Shown here piece by piece: positions 10,773-19,578 of a stretch of DNA of 64,000 nt. Origin of the DNA: JADJRG01 sp964474905 (GTDB lineage Bacteria; Myxococcota_A; Polyangia; Nannocystales; Nannocystaceae); contig CAYYUP010000005.1 of NCBI GenBank assembly GCA_964474905.1, positions 1 to 64,000 of the forward strand, written 5' to 3'. How positions within the stretch are numbered: the stretch's first letter is position 1; every line of letters begins with the position of its first letter. The notes below the pieces were generated by a model. That model was not told the DNA's origin, made no database searches, and saw nothing but the letters and a program-made list of their open reading frames with translations. The position numbers and the translations under genes are program-made.

Positions 10773-11201
10773 ATGCGCTTCTTCGAGCTGATCCACGGGG
10801 TCTACTTCGACGATCTCGATGCCTTTCAGATCCTCCACAACGCCCGCTACCTGCTGCTCTTTGAGCATGCGATCGGCGCGTTCTGGCGGCAACTCGGCTT
10901 CGCAGGAAAGGTCGACTTTAACGCCGACAGCGATCAGCACCACCTGGTTCGAGCCAACCACATCGAGTACCTAAACCCCGTCGAGGGCACCGGCCAAGTC
11001 CGAATCCGAGTCTGGGTCGAGCGCATGGGTCGCTCGTCCGCGAGCTTTGGCTTTCGCGTATTGCCGATGGACCAGGACATCGACTACGCGACAGGCGAGC
11101 GGGTGATCGTGCGTGTCGATCCGATGACCCGGAGGCCCGCGCCCTGGAGCGATACGTTTCGCGAGAAACTCGCTGCCTACCGCAAAGACCAGGACGACTG
11201 A
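10773..11201 (+). CDS. Acyl-CoA thioesterase, YbgC/FadM-like hotdog fold
   Basis: 142 residues. The N-terminal VYFDDLDAFQILHNARY matches the 4HBT active-site pattern (Asp followed by a H-N-x-x-Y helix start) seen in YbgC/FadM enzymes, which hydrolyse acyl-CoA esters. A single hotdog domain of normal length is predicted. Its neighbour is a fatty acyl-CoA ligase, which fits a role in trimming acyl-CoA pools. The last codons and stop lie inside a sequence that is duplicated 790 bases downstream (see repeats). Confidence 0.85.
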   Translation: MRFFELIHGVYFDDLDAFQILHNARYLLLFEHAIGAFWRQLGFAGKVDFNADSDQHHLVRANHIEYLNPVEGTGQVRIRVWVERMGRSSASFGFRVLPMDQDIDYATGERVIVRVDPMTRRPAPWSDTFREKLAAYRKDQDD

Positions 11202-11247
11202 GGGCCAGGCCGGTCCCATGAGGAAGACCGACCTGACCCTTTGGTCA
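11187..11247. repeat. Duplicated 61-bp segment, copy A
   Basis: This segment contains the last four codons and stop of the thioesterase gene plus the following ~45 bases. It recurs at 11976-12041 with a few substitutions and a 5-base insertion. It marks one edge of the lipoprotein-gene duplication. Confidence 0.85.
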
Positions 11248-11265
11248 TGCTCTTGTTTTTCTATT

Positions 11266-11365
11266 NNNNNNNNNNNNNNNNNNNNNNNNNNNNNNNNNNN
11301 NNNNNNNNNNNNNNNNNNNNNNNNNNNNNNNNNNNNNNNNNNNNNNNNNNNNNNNNNNNNNNNNN
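11266..11365. other. Assembly gap (100 N)
   Basis: Exactly 100 N, so the real length is unknown. It falls in the Ser-Gly-Asp-Ser-Ser-Thr repeat region of lipoprotein A and removes the C-terminal body of that gene. Confidence 0.99.
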
Positions 11366-11425
11366 TCGTCGAGCTATCCCCGCTCGTCGAGCTATCCCCG
11401 CTCGTCGAGCTATCCCCGCTCGTCG
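11366..11425. repeat. 18-bp tandem repeat (3+ copies) encoding SGDSST
   Basis: TCGTCGAGCTATCCCCGC is repeated three times without change next to the N gap, with a partial fourth copy. The repeat very likely caused the assembly break. Confidence 0.9.
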
Positions 11426-11645
11426 CCGAATCGCTGTCGCTGTCGCTGCCGCTTGTGCCGGAGGTACCGCTCGTGCCCTCAGTATCCCCCGTGCTGGCAG
11501 AGGTCGCGTCATCCGATGTGGTCGTAACCGCGCCTGTGGTCAAGGTCTCACCTTCACCGCCCACGCAGGCACCCAGGCCCAGGCAGAGCGCAGTACAGAA
11601 GGTCATGCGCAGAGCGCGGATGAATCGGGTGTGAATGGTGTTCAT
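11366..11645 (-). CDS. Lipoprotein A, N-terminal part (3' end lost in gap)
   Basis: Starts MNTIHTRFIRALRMTFCTAL and has a lipobox LGAC, followed by a GGEGET stretch and a Ser/Thr/Gly/Asp linker that ends in tandem SGDSST units at the gap. The signal peptide and first linker are nearly the same as those of the gene at 12157-12969, so the two are tandem paralogs. The frame beyond the gap is not related, so the real C-terminal domain (Cys-rich in the paralog) is missing from the assembly. Its start is supported by alignment with the paralog. Confidence 0.8.
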
Positions 11646-12156
11646 GACTATGTAGTGGTGGGTCTAGGGGTCCGTTTGAGGAGCGAACGGGCTCAGTCCC
11701 GATGCCCTCTTCGCCGAGTTAGTCGCCGCTGACCGCCGCGGGTTCACTCGCCTCTGTCATTTAGGATCAAAACAACGTCTACATGGGAATTATGCTCCCC
11801 CCTCACGCCACTTTTCGAGGGTTGCAGACAAATCTCACACGAGCGATATCGCACACTTTCGTGGTGCGGGTGCCGCGATTCCCCGACGACCCGTGTTCGC
11901 CTGAACCCAGGGTCGACACGGTCAATGACAAGCGTCTCGGAACTCGAGCACTCACTCGCACCGCCAACCGAACTGGACCAGAACGACTGAGGACCAGGCC
12001 GATCCGGTCCCATAAGGAAGACCGACCTGACCCTTTAGTCACCGAAACCGCAGAGCACTCGTTCGCACCCCCTACGAGAAGATGCACAAGCACTCGACCG
12101 GTTCCTCTTGTAGTGGGTAATTTTCTCTACCTACCCTCACAGAGCGCAGTTTTGCG
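11646..12156. other. Intergenic region between duplicated lipoprotein genes
   Basis: 511 bases without a convincing gene. It holds the upstream region of lipoprotein A, which resembles that of lipoprotein B (shared elements GAGTTAGTCG, GGTTCACTCGCC and AAAACnACGT at 11716-11800 and 13022-13108), and copy B of the 61-bp segment at 11976-12041. Short open frames here are not protein-like. Confidence 0.6.
11976..12041. repeat. Duplicated segment, copy B
   Basis: Near-copy of 11187-11247, including the relic of the thioesterase's last codons (GAC CAG AAC GAC TGA). It lies 115 bases past the 3' end of lipoprotein B. Confidence 0.85.
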
Positions 12157-12969
12157 CTAAAATATAAAATCGCAGCATTCCTGCGTCTTGGCGCTGAGCA
12201 GGTCGGGATCGAGATTATCGACACAGATGTCGTTGGCACAGCTACCGACCTCGACGCCGTCTTCCTTGCACACACAGCTCTCGCCTTCGCAGAGCATCTC
12301 GAACTCGACAATGAGACACGTCGCGGTGAACGAGCACGCATTCGCGTCGCCCTCCGAGGCGAAGACACACTCGCCGAGTTCACAGGTCTCGAGCGCATGG
12401 ACCTCTGCCGGACAACTCTCCACCTCGCCCTCGACCTCGAGGCAACTACCGCCAGCGAGACATTCGTTGTAGTCGATATAGGCAGTCTCGCACAGGGGCG
12501 TAAACACCTCATCAGGCAGGTCTTCGACCTCCATGCATTCTAGGACGCATTCCGCCACCGACTCATACGCGAGATCGCAGACAAAGGCGACTTCACAGAG
12601 TTCGACGCAGGACTCGTACAGCGGTCCTTCACCACCGGTCGTGTCGCCGGTTGTCGAGGTATCGCCGGTTGTCGAGGTATCACCGGTTGTCGAGGTATCA
12701 CCGGTTGTCGAGGTATCACCGGTATCGCTGGCCGACGCGGAGTCGCCTGCACTTCCGCTCGTGCTGCCCGAGTCGCCCGTACTCCCGGAGTCGCTCGTGC
12801 TCCCGGAATCGCCCGTACTGCTGGAGGTCGAGCCGTCCGAGGTGATCGTAGCCTCGCTGACAGTATAGGTCTCACCTTCGCCCCCTACACAGGCACCCAG
12901 GGCCAGACAAAGCGAGGTACAAAAGGTCATGCGCAGGGCATAGAGAGAGCGAATATTGATGTTCATCAT
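12157..12969 (-). CDS. Lipoprotein B with Ser/Thr linker and Cys-rich domain
   Basis: 270 residues (269 if the second ATG at 12966 is used). Signal peptide with lipobox LGAC, then GGEGET, a Ser/Thr/Gly/Asp linker with GDTSTT units, then a ~150-residue domain with about 20 Cys in the spaced pattern of small disulphide-bonded surface domains (CVELCEVAFVCD, CVLECMEVE, CLAGGSC). It is probably exported and displayed on the outer membrane. The function is unknown. It is the intact member of a tandem pair with lipoprotein A. Confidence 0.82.
   Translation of the reverse strand: MMNINIRSLYALRMTFCTSLCLALGACVGGEGETYTVSEATITSDGSTSSSTGDSGSTSDSGSTGDSGSTSGSAGDSASASDTGDTSTTGDTSTTGDTSTTGDTSTTGDTTGGEGPLYESCVELCEVAFVCDLAYESVAECVLECMEVEDLPDEVFTPLCETAYIDYNECLAGGSCLEVEGEVESCPAEVHALETCELGECVFASEGDANACSFTATCLIVEFEMLCEGESCVCKEDGVEVGSCANDICVDNLDPDLLSAKTQECCDFIF
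12642..12715. repeat. 18-bp tandem repeat (4 copies) encoding GDTSTT
   Basis: Four near-identical units of the form CCGGTTGTCGAGGTATCA in the linker of lipoprotein B. They differ in sequence from the repeat of lipoprotein A although the genes are paralogs, so each linker has expanded on its own. Confidence 0.85.
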
Positions 12970-13092
12970 GGTTCTCAGTTTGTAAATGTAAAAAAGCGGA
13001 GTGCTTGATCCGCAAAGCCCTGAGTTAGTCGTCGCCCTCCTTCCTCCGGTTCACTCGCCACGACAACTAAATAACACCAAAAAACCACGTAG

Positions 13093-13110
13093 AATGGGCA
13101 TTGTCCCATT
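13093..13110. promoter_or_regulatory. Inverted repeat upstream of lipoprotein B
   Basis: AATGGG (13093-13098) and CCCATT (13105-13110) form a perfect 6-bp inverted repeat around CATTGT, ~125 bases before the start codon. A related ATGGG element is at the matching place before lipoprotein A. It is a possible operator or part of a promoter. Confidence 0.3.
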
Positions 13111-13167
13111 TTACGGTCGTTCCAAGATTTATTGGGAGGTCGATTTCGGAGCCTCGGCCGCCTCGGA

Positions 13168-15216
13168 TCAATCTGCGATCAGCACCCGTGAACCCCGTGC
13201 GGGCACCATCACTGCCGGTCCGTTGACCTGCTCCCCCGTAAGTGCGTCGGTGTAGGAGCCCGCCGGCAAACCGCCGACGGAGGCCGCCCCGTCGCCGCGG
13301 TTGAGCAGGACAAAGACCGCATCGCCGCCGCCGCTCATCTCAAAGGCCATGGTTTCCGCGTCTGCGCTGAGCCCCTTACGAACACCCCGCCGAGTCGCGT
13401 TGTGCTCGGCTCGGATCTCGAGGAGACGAGACACATGGTTGAAGAGATAGGTCTGCCCAGCCGAATAATTTTCCCACTGCATAAAGCGGCGATTGTCGGG
13501 ATCACCCGCGCCCGGCAGGCCGATCTCATCGCCGTAGTAGAGCAGCGGCGCCCCCGGTGTGGTCAGCAGCAGGGTGAACGCCGTCGCCACCCGCTCGAAG
13601 GCAGACATGCCCGCGGGCAGCCCCGGCTTGCCCTGCCAGGCCTTATCCTTGCCGCCATCCCAAGGGCTGCCCCAAAGCGGCGTATCCTCAGCGAGGTGGA
13701 TCACCCGCGGGATGTCGTGATTGCCGATAAATGTGCTCATAATTCCGGCCCCGTAAAAACCGTCATTGGTGTCCATAAAGCCCGCGAGGTCGCCCATCGT
13801 GCCCTGGCGCATGATCAGGTTTTCGGCGACCTTCATGCGCAACGGAAAATCAAACTGACCGTCGAGCATCTCGGGCTTGACGTAGTACTTGATCAGCTCG
13901 CGATCACCGGTATACGTCTCGCCGACCATATAAAAATGCTCCAGGCTCTCAGGCTCGATCTCGGAGGCTACGCGGGCGCGCAGCTCGAGCATCCAATCAT
14001 CCTCGATATGCTTGACGGCGTCTAAGCGGAAGCCGTCGATGCCCGTCTGTTCGATCCACCAGATCGCATTACCAACCGAAAAATCTCGAGCAGCCTTGTC
14101 CGTAAAATTATAGTCGGGCAAATAACCAGTGAACCAACAGCGCTTGGCATCGGCATCCCAATCGCAGCCCTCGCCGCAGATGCAATTGCCGCCCTCGCCG
14201 TTGTCGTTGGCCCAAAACCATTCGGGGTGCTCAGCGTAGATCGGTGAAGAGGCGTGGGCGTGGTTCATCGCGTAGTCGACGATCACCTTGATGTCGTGGC
14301 TGTGAGCGGCGTCGACCAGCGCCGTCAGCTCCTCCATAGTCCCAAAGTGCTCCTCGGTCTGGTCGAAATTTTGCGGCCAATACCCGTGGTAGGCGCTGTA
14401 CTCGTGGGTATCGCCGCCGACACCGATGCCGCTGTCATTGGTATTGTCGACGGGTACCGAGAGCCAAAGCGTATTGACGCCGAGTTCGTCAAAGTAACCC
14501 TCGTCGACCTTCGCTTTGACACCCGCCCAGTCACCACCTTGCCAATCGGCCGCAAACTCGACACCAATCGGATCGTCGTTGCTCTTGTCACCGTTATTAA
14601 AACGATCGACAAAGACAAAGTAGATCACCGCGTCGCGCCAATCGAAGGTGCCGATGTTGCCGGAGTCGCAGCTCCACCACTCGCAGGTCATTCCCATAAC
14701 CACGGAGTTCAGGCCGCCAAAGCCGTCATCGACCGAATCGGGATTGTTTGGATCGGGGATCCACATGTCGCCGTCGATCCGCAGCTTGTACTCGACTGGC
14801 GTATCCCAGGGCACATCGATGCTCACCGACCACTGACGTCCGTCGGTCGCCATCGCCCGGCCAACCGTCCAGCCGTCAGCCGCGTAATCACCCATCACAT
14901 CGACCGAGGACTCGCCACTGTCGGGCAAGGTAAACTCGTAAGCACAACGGCGCAGCGCCTCGTCGCACATCGGCGGCATCGGCTCGCCAGTGGTCTCGGT
15001 ACCGCTCGTCGGATCGGTATCGCCGCTCGAGGTGCCGGTATCCGTGCCCCCACTGGTCCCGCTGCCTCCGCCCTCCGAAGGATCGTAGGGCATGGTCGAA
15101 GTCGGCAACCCGTCGGAGTCGCTCCCCGACATCAAGGGCGGATCGGTGCAAGCGCCGACGCTGACGCCGAGCAGGGAGAGCGTGGTCAACCAGGACAGGC
15201 GAATGCGGGTCTTCAT
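13168..15216 (-). CDS. GH13 alpha-amylase family lipoprotein (first)
   Basis: 682 residues from the ATG at 15216, which has GGAG six bases upstream; longer starts would overlap the next amylase gene. Lipobox VGAC is followed by a Gly/Ser/Thr linker, then a CBM48-like beta domain (~90-180) and a (beta/alpha)8 catalytic domain. The four GH13 regions are visible: DYAMNH (Asp~314), GFRLDAVKH (nucleophile Asp399), VGETYTGD (acid/base Glu433) and FIGNHD (Asp501). It therefore should hydrolyse alpha-1,4-glucans at the cell surface. It lies 29 bases behind the second amylase gene, so they are an operon. Confidence 0.92.
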   Translation of the reverse strand: MKTRIRLSWLTTLSLLGVSVGACTDPPLMSGSDSDGLPTSTMPYDPSEGGGSGTSGGTDTGTSSGDTDPTSGTETTGEPMPPMCDEALRRCAYEFTLPDSGESSVDVMGDYAADGWTVGRAMATDGRQWSVSIDVPWDTPVEYKLRIDGDMWIPDPNNPDSVDDGFGGLNSVVMGMTCEWWSCDSGNIGTFDWRDAVIYFVFVDRFNNGDKSNDDPIGVEFAADWQGGDWAGVKAKVDEGYFDELGVNTLWLSVPVDNTNDSGIGVGGDTHEYSAYHGYWPQNFDQTEEHFGTMEELTALVDAAHSHDIKVIVDYAMNHAHASSPIYAEHPEWFWANDNGEGGNCICGEGCDWDADAKRCWFTGYLPDYNFTDKAARDFSVGNAIWWIEQTGIDGFRLDAVKHIEDDWMLELRARVASEIEPESLEHFYMVGETYTGDRELIKYYVKPEMLDGQFDFPLRMKVAENLIMRQGTMGDLAGFMDTNDGFYGAGIMSTFIGNHDIPRVIHLAEDTPLWGSPWDGGKDKAWQGKPGLPAGMSAFERVATAFTLLLTTPGAPLLYYGDEIGLPGAGDPDNRRFMQWENYSAGQTYLFNHVSRLLEIRAEHNATRRGVRKGLSADAETMAFEMSGGGDAVFVLLNRGDGAASVGGLPAGSYTDALTGEQVNGPAVMVPARGSRVLIAD

Positions 15217-15245
15217 CAGGGGCTCCATCTCGAAGAGGGTGTACC

Positions 15246-17492
15246 TCATGGCGCGGCCGCACAGCGTGAATCCGCCGGCACCCACACCCGGATCGTGCGC
15301 GGGGCGAGATCTAGCGTCTGCAGGCCGCCACCTAGCTCTAGGTGCTCTCCGTCGATCACATCGACAAATTCGGTCGGCTCCGAGTCGAGATCAAAGCTGG
15401 CGATCGCAGCCGTGTCGCCGCGGTTGATCGCCACCAGCACCGGCTGCCCGTCCCCCCGATCGCGGACAAAGACGTAGAGATCCGCGCTGGCGACCAGGAC
15501 CCTGCGCACGCCGTCGGTAAGCGCTGGCAGGCAACGACGGAGTTGGCCTAGGCGCTCTGTCTGCGATCTCAGAGCGAGCTGTGCCGGCATCAGTTCGTGC
15601 TCCGCAGGCATCACCCGTCGACAGTCCGGATCGTCGCCGCCCGCGAGCCCGACCTCGTCCCCGTAGTAGATCACGGCGAGCCCCGAGAGCATAAGCCCAA
15701 GGCCGAGCGCGAGCCCCTGACGCTCGTAGATAGCGGCGCTCGTAGGCTGCACCGGCGGTGTTGTCCACGGATCCAGATCGGCATCGCCGACGATCTCAGA
15801 GATAAATCGACGGGTATCGTGATTGCCGATCATGCGTCCGAGCACCGCCCCCGAGCCATCGATCGCCGCCTCGGTCTCCTGCAGCATCGCCTCGACCGCA
15901 GCAAAACCGGTGCTCTTTTTGGCGATCACATCGCGCAGCGTCCACATCAGCGGAAAGTCAAACACCGAGTCGATGCCGTCGGGGCCGAGGTAATAGCGGA
16001 TCACATCGATGCCCCAGGCTCCGGGACCTGTGAATACTTCGCCGAGCAAAAAATGTGCATCTCGCGGACGGGCGCTGCCTCGAATACCCGCAGCGATCCG
16101 CCGAGTCGCAGCCCTGGGCATCATCGGCACCGCGTCAATGCGCACACCGTCGAGATCAAAGGTATCGGTCCACCAGATCGCATCTGCGACAACCTGGGCC
16201 ATCACAAATGCCCGCTTCAGCTGCAGATCCGGCAAGTAATCGGTGAACCAGCAGCTCTGGATCGAATCCGCCCAGGAGCAGTCCGCCGCGCCGCACACAC
16301 AGATCGGCTCACGACGATTGAGGCCGCCCTCCGCGGCCAACTCGGCGACCCACGGGTTATCCTCGTAGATGTGATTTGGAACGATGTCGAGCAACACGCG
16401 AATGCCGTGACTGTGAGCACTCTCGATAAGATCGTGCAGGGCAAGCTCGCCGCCGATCGCCGGCTCGACAGCGCGATTATCCAGCACCCAATAGCCGTGG
16501 TAATTGCTGTAAAGGTGATCGTCGTCGCGGCCCTTTCGAGCCTCCGAGGGGCCGGCATATACCGGCGAGAGCCAGAGTGCGCTGATGCCTAAGCGCTCAA
16601 AATGGCCGTCTTCGATCGACGCGCGCACACCCGCCAAAGTACCGCCCGCCCGCGCTCCCGGATCTGCAGGCGGGCTTAGCCAAGTGCCTCCGTCGCCGCG
16701 ATAGCGGTCGATCATCACCTGATAGACGGTGCCACCTGCCCACTCGCTCGCGACCGGTCGCACCCAGCCAAGCGCCCGCACGACCGCCGCCTGGCGACCG
16801 TCGATGTCCGCCGCGTCGATCTGCAACGAGTGCCGACCCCTAGCGAGACCCGCGAGCACAACCTCGATACGCCCGCTCTCCGGATCGATCTCGACGCTCG
16901 CCTGCTCTGGTAATTCAGCCCCGTCCAAGCGGAGTTCGACGCTGTCTGGATCGAGCCTCGCCGGATCCCCTGTGACCGCGAGAAACCTGGCCATGACGCG
17001 CATTTGCTCGGCGGCATTGCCTGTCTCGTCGTGCCCCGCATCAGCCTCAACCGCACCGACTTCAACCTCATCGATCTCAACTAGCGGCTGCGAGCAGTCG
17101 TCGACCTGCAGGCGCGAGACCTCGAGATCGCCCTGCTCCTGCCAAAAGAGGCTCAGCGGGTTCAACTCGTCGGGCCTCCCTTCGCCGTCCTCCAGGATCA
17201 GATAGCCGTACTCACCCGGCGGAAGATCGTCGATCGTCAGCCGCTGCCAACCCTCGCCGGCAGGGTTGAGCATACGCCCGGGAAGCAACCAACCATCCCA
17301 GGATCCGACGACCCAAAGCTCCGCACCACTGCGTTGCGGCTGCGCCCAAATCTCCTTGGCGCAGCTCCTCTCGGGGACCTGCTCCGCGCAGGCAACGAAC
17401 ATGAGCAGGAACGCGGCAACCGTGCAGCTGAGCCGAGCCCAAGCCCGCGAGAGATGCCGACCTCGACGTCGCAATATGCCGCTCAGAGCCAC
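15246..17492 (-). CDS. GH13 alpha-amylase family lipoprotein (second)
   Basis: 748 residues. Signal peptide with lipobox FVAC, an N-terminal carbohydrate-binding-like segment (ELWVVGSWDGW), a ~150-residue beta domain, then the GH13 barrel. Catalytic residues are all present: DIVPNH, GVRIDAVPM (Asp453), LLGEVF (Glu485) and MIGNHD (Asp559). The insertion with CVCGAADCSW-SCWFTDYLPD is shared with the downstream amylase (CICGEGCDWDAD-RCWFTGYLPD), which shows that the two arose by duplication and keep a Cys-rich B-domain loop. Role: extracellular starch/glycogen/maltodextrin cleavage feeding the uptake system at 21.7-29.7 kb. Confidence 0.92.
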   Translation of the reverse strand: MALSGILRRRGRHLSRAWARLSCTVAAFLLMFVACAEQVPERSCAKEIWAQPQRSGAELWVVGSWDGWLLPGRMLNPAGEGWQRLTIDDLPPGEYGYLILEDGEGRPDELNPLSLFWQEQGDLEVSRLQVDDCSQPLVEIDEVEVGAVEADAGHDETGNAAEQMRVMARFLAVTGDPARLDPDSVELRLDGAELPEQASVEIDPESGRIEVVLAGLARGRHSLQIDAADIDGRQAAVVRALGWVRPVASEWAGGTVYQVMIDRYRGDGGTWLSPPADPGARAGGTLAGVRASIEDGHFERLGISALWLSPVYAGPSEARKGRDDDHLYSNYHGYWVLDNRAVEPAIGGELALHDLIESAHSHGIRVLLDIVPNHIYEDNPWVAELAAEGGLNRREPICVCGAADCSWADSIQSCWFTDYLPDLQLKRAFVMAQVVADAIWWTDTFDLDGVRIDAVPMMPRAATRRIAAGIRGSARPRDAHFLLGEVFTGPGAWGIDVIRYYLGPDGIDSVFDFPLMWTLRDVIAKKSTGFAAVEAMLQETEAAIDGSGAVLGRMIGNHDTRRFISEIVGDADLDPWTTPPVQPTSAAIYERQGLALGLGLMLSGLAVIYYGDEVGLAGGDDPDCRRVMPAEHELMPAQLALRSQTERLGQLRRCLPALTDGVRRVLVASADLYVFVRDRGDGQPVLVAINRGDTAAIASFDLDSEPTEFVDVIDGEHLELGGGLQTLDLAPRTIRVWVPADSRCAAAP

Positions 17493-17793
17493 CGGTGGTG
17501 ACGATAGCAGGCCCCTCGCGATCTGTGCGGGGTTCGTTGTGAGCGTTGATGCGGCTTGCGGCGATTGAGCGAAGACTACGTTAGGGCTATTTCCTAAAAG
17601 TCTGGAGCTCTGAAGGCCGAAGTCGACGGCTGCTCACCAGAACAGCCGGTAGCAAGTCCAGTAGCCACGCCCGCCGCCAAAAGCGGATTCTAAAGTTGCC
17701 GCCAAAGCTCACAAACGCCGGCGATTCACATGTAGGGCCACGTATTTCGGGGTGGGCACGTTTGGCACACCGCTTGCTCATGCATCGGACACC
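17493..17793. other. Intergenic region between divergent amylase and transglutaminase-like genes
   Basis: 301 bases. It holds the upstream region of the amylase operon on one strand and the sigma-54-type promoter at 17762-17778 on the other. An antisense frame that crosses it is judged a shadow of the next gene. Confidence 0.6.
17762..17778 (+). promoter_or_regulatory. Sigma-54 (-24/-12) promoter
   Basis: TTGGCACACCGCTTGCT matches the sigma-54 consensus (TGGCAC, five bases, TTGC, with 10 bases between the GG and GC). Transcription would start near 17788-17789, only about 5 bases before the ATG at 17794, giving an almost leaderless message. No enhancer site was identified. Confidence 0.6.
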
Positions 17794-19578
17794 ATGCACA
17801 ACACTTCCCGCTCGCTCCTCCTCCTGCCCCTGCTGCCCCTCCTGATCCCGACGCTCGCCTGCGATGCGCCGGTCGACATCGACGACGGCAGCGGCCGCAT
17901 CGAGAGCTTTCGCGAGGCTTGGAGCGATGCCGACGATCCCAGCCTTCTGAGCCCCGATTTTGAGTACACATTTGCCGCCCTGCCGACCGAGGGAAGCGCC
18001 GCCAAAACCCCTTGGGCCGGCTCCTATTGGCCGACCTACCGCGATAGCATCAATGATCATTGGGACGGCCCAAACACCCTCTCGGCGGCAAAGAAGTACG
18101 AGCAGGCCTTCGGCAAGAGCGGCGTCGAGGATGCGGTCTCGGCCTACAGCGGCATCGACAGCCTGGCTGGCAAAAGCTGCCAGAGCGACGCTCAATGCGA
18201 CCCCGACGCGGGATCGGTCTGCGCCAAGCGAACGGGTGCGAGCAAGGGCATCTGCTCGGAGACATGGTTCGGCATCTGCCACGCCTGGGCCCCGGCGGCG
18301 ATCCTCGAGGACGAGCCGAGCAAGGCCGTGACCTACAATGGCGTCGAGTTCAAGGTCAACGATCTCAAGGCACTGATGAGCCTCACCTACGGAGAGGGCC
18401 TGGAGGTCAAGTTCCTCTCGCTGCGCTGCAACGATAAGGGCGACCAGCCAGGCGTTGCCGACAAGGCCGCCTGCAAGGATACCAACCCCGGATCTTTCCA
18501 CGTCTCGATCGCCAACCTTATCGGTATCCAAGAGCGCTCTCTCGTCGAGGATCGTACCTACGACTTCGAGGTCTGGAACCAGCCCGTGCGCGGCTACAAG
18601 ATGACCCGCAACCAGGAGATCAGCGCCGCCAAGGCCAATCAACTCCTCGGCGCCGGCGCGGTCGTCAGCGGCCAGACAGACTCAGACAGTCTCACCAAGG
18701 GGGCCTGGAGCCCGATTTACAGCATCGACGTCAGCGAAGGGCAGAGCCTGCGCGTAAAGATGAGCGGCAGCGGTGACGGCGATCTCTACGTCCGCTGGGG
18801 CAATGCTCCGACTGCAAACGCCTACGACTGTCGCCCCTACATCGACGGCAGCAGCGAACTCTGCGAGCTGCAGGTGCCCGCCGGAGTCCAGAGCGCGAAG
18901 TTCGCGGTCTATGGCTATACAAGTGCAGATGTCTACCTCTCGACGGAGGTCCGGGCGGCCACCTCCGACTCCTATGAGTACAACCCCGAGGCGGTCTCGC
19001 TGCGGCAGATCCAGACCGAGCTCACCTGGATTACCGAGTCGGCGCCCAACGTCGACGGCTACCTGGGCGACGTGATCGACAACTACACCAAAAAGGACGT
19101 CTACGATTACATCCTCGAACTCGACGGCGCGGGCAAGATCATCGGCGGCGAGTGGGTCGGTATCTCTCGCGAGAACCACCCCGACTTCCTCTGGCTGCCG
19201 ACCAAAAAGAACCCCAGCACGATCGCCGGAGTCATCGCCTACAGCGACATCCAGGGACTCTTCCAGCTCGCCAACGGCGAGGCTCCGCAGACCAGTCTCG
19301 TGGACGAGAGCGGCAGTGTCAGCGCCGGAAAATGGGCACACTACGGGCCGATTACCGTGCAGGGCAATGCCCAGGCAGTGCTCGATCTAGAGAGCGGCGA
19401 CGCCGATCTCTACGTGCGCAAGGGCGCAGCGCCGAGCCTCTCGGCCTACGATTGCCGCCCCTACCGCGGCGGCACGGACTCCGAGGCCTGCACGCTCGAA
19501 GGCTCCGGCACCTACTACGTATCGGTCCATGGCTACGACGCGATGAGCGACTACTCGCTCACCGTCAACGCTGAATAG
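17794..19578 (+). CDS. Transglutaminase-elicitor-like lipoprotein with two PPC domains
   Basis: 594 residues. A short signal peptide ends in lipobox TLAC. Residues ~40-270 look like the GP42/elicitor-type transglutaminase fold: the catalytic Cys162 sits in FGICHAWAPAA followed by a YNG-rich stretch, and His/Asp partners are plausibly in GSFHVSIANLIG and the later segments. Two bacterial pre-peptidase C-terminal (PPC) beta domains (~290-390 and ~505-594) repeat GDGDLYVRWGNAPT / GDADLYVRKGAAPS and AYDCRPY. The enzyme would cross-link or deamidate Gln/Lys on the outside of the cell. The upstream start at 17752 lies inside the promoter and is rejected. Assignment to this transglutaminase family rests on the CHAWAPAA motif. 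Confidence 0.75.
   Translation: MHNTSRSLLLLPLLPLLIPTLACDAPVDIDDGSGRIESFREAWSDADDPSLLSPDFEYTFAALPTEGSAAKTPWAGSYWPTYRDSINDHWDGPNTLSAAKKYEQAFGKSGVEDAVSAYSGIDSLAGKSCQSDAQCDPDAGSVCAKRTGASKGICSETWFGICHAWAPAAILEDEPSKAVTYNGVEFKVNDLKALMSLTYGEGLEVKFLSLRCNDKGDQPGVADKAACKDTNPGSFHVSIANLIGIQERSLVEDRTYDFEVWNQPVRGYKMTRNQEISAAKANQLLGAGAVVSGQTDSDSLTKGAWSPIYSIDVSEGQSLRVKMSGSGDGDLYVRWGNAPTANAYDCRPYIDGSSELCELQVPAGVQSAKFAVYGYTSADVYLSTEVRAATSDSYEYNPEAVSLRQIQTELTWITESAPNVDGYLGDVIDNYTKKDVYDYILELDGAGKIIGGEWVGISRENHPDFLWLPTKKNPSTIAGVIAYSDIQGLFQLANGEAPQTSLVDESGSVSAGKWAHYGPITVQGNAQAVLDLESGDADLYVRKGAAPSLSAYDCRPYRGGTDSEACTLEGSGTYYVSVHGYDAMSDYSLTVNAE

Noticed and set aside
14254..15477. 407-codon plus-strand open frame
   Set aside because: It is antisense to the two amylase genes, which have all four GH13 motifs.
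17587..18642. 351-codon minus-strand open frame
   Set aside because: It is antisense to the promoter and N-terminal half of the transglutaminase-like gene and has no recognisable domain.
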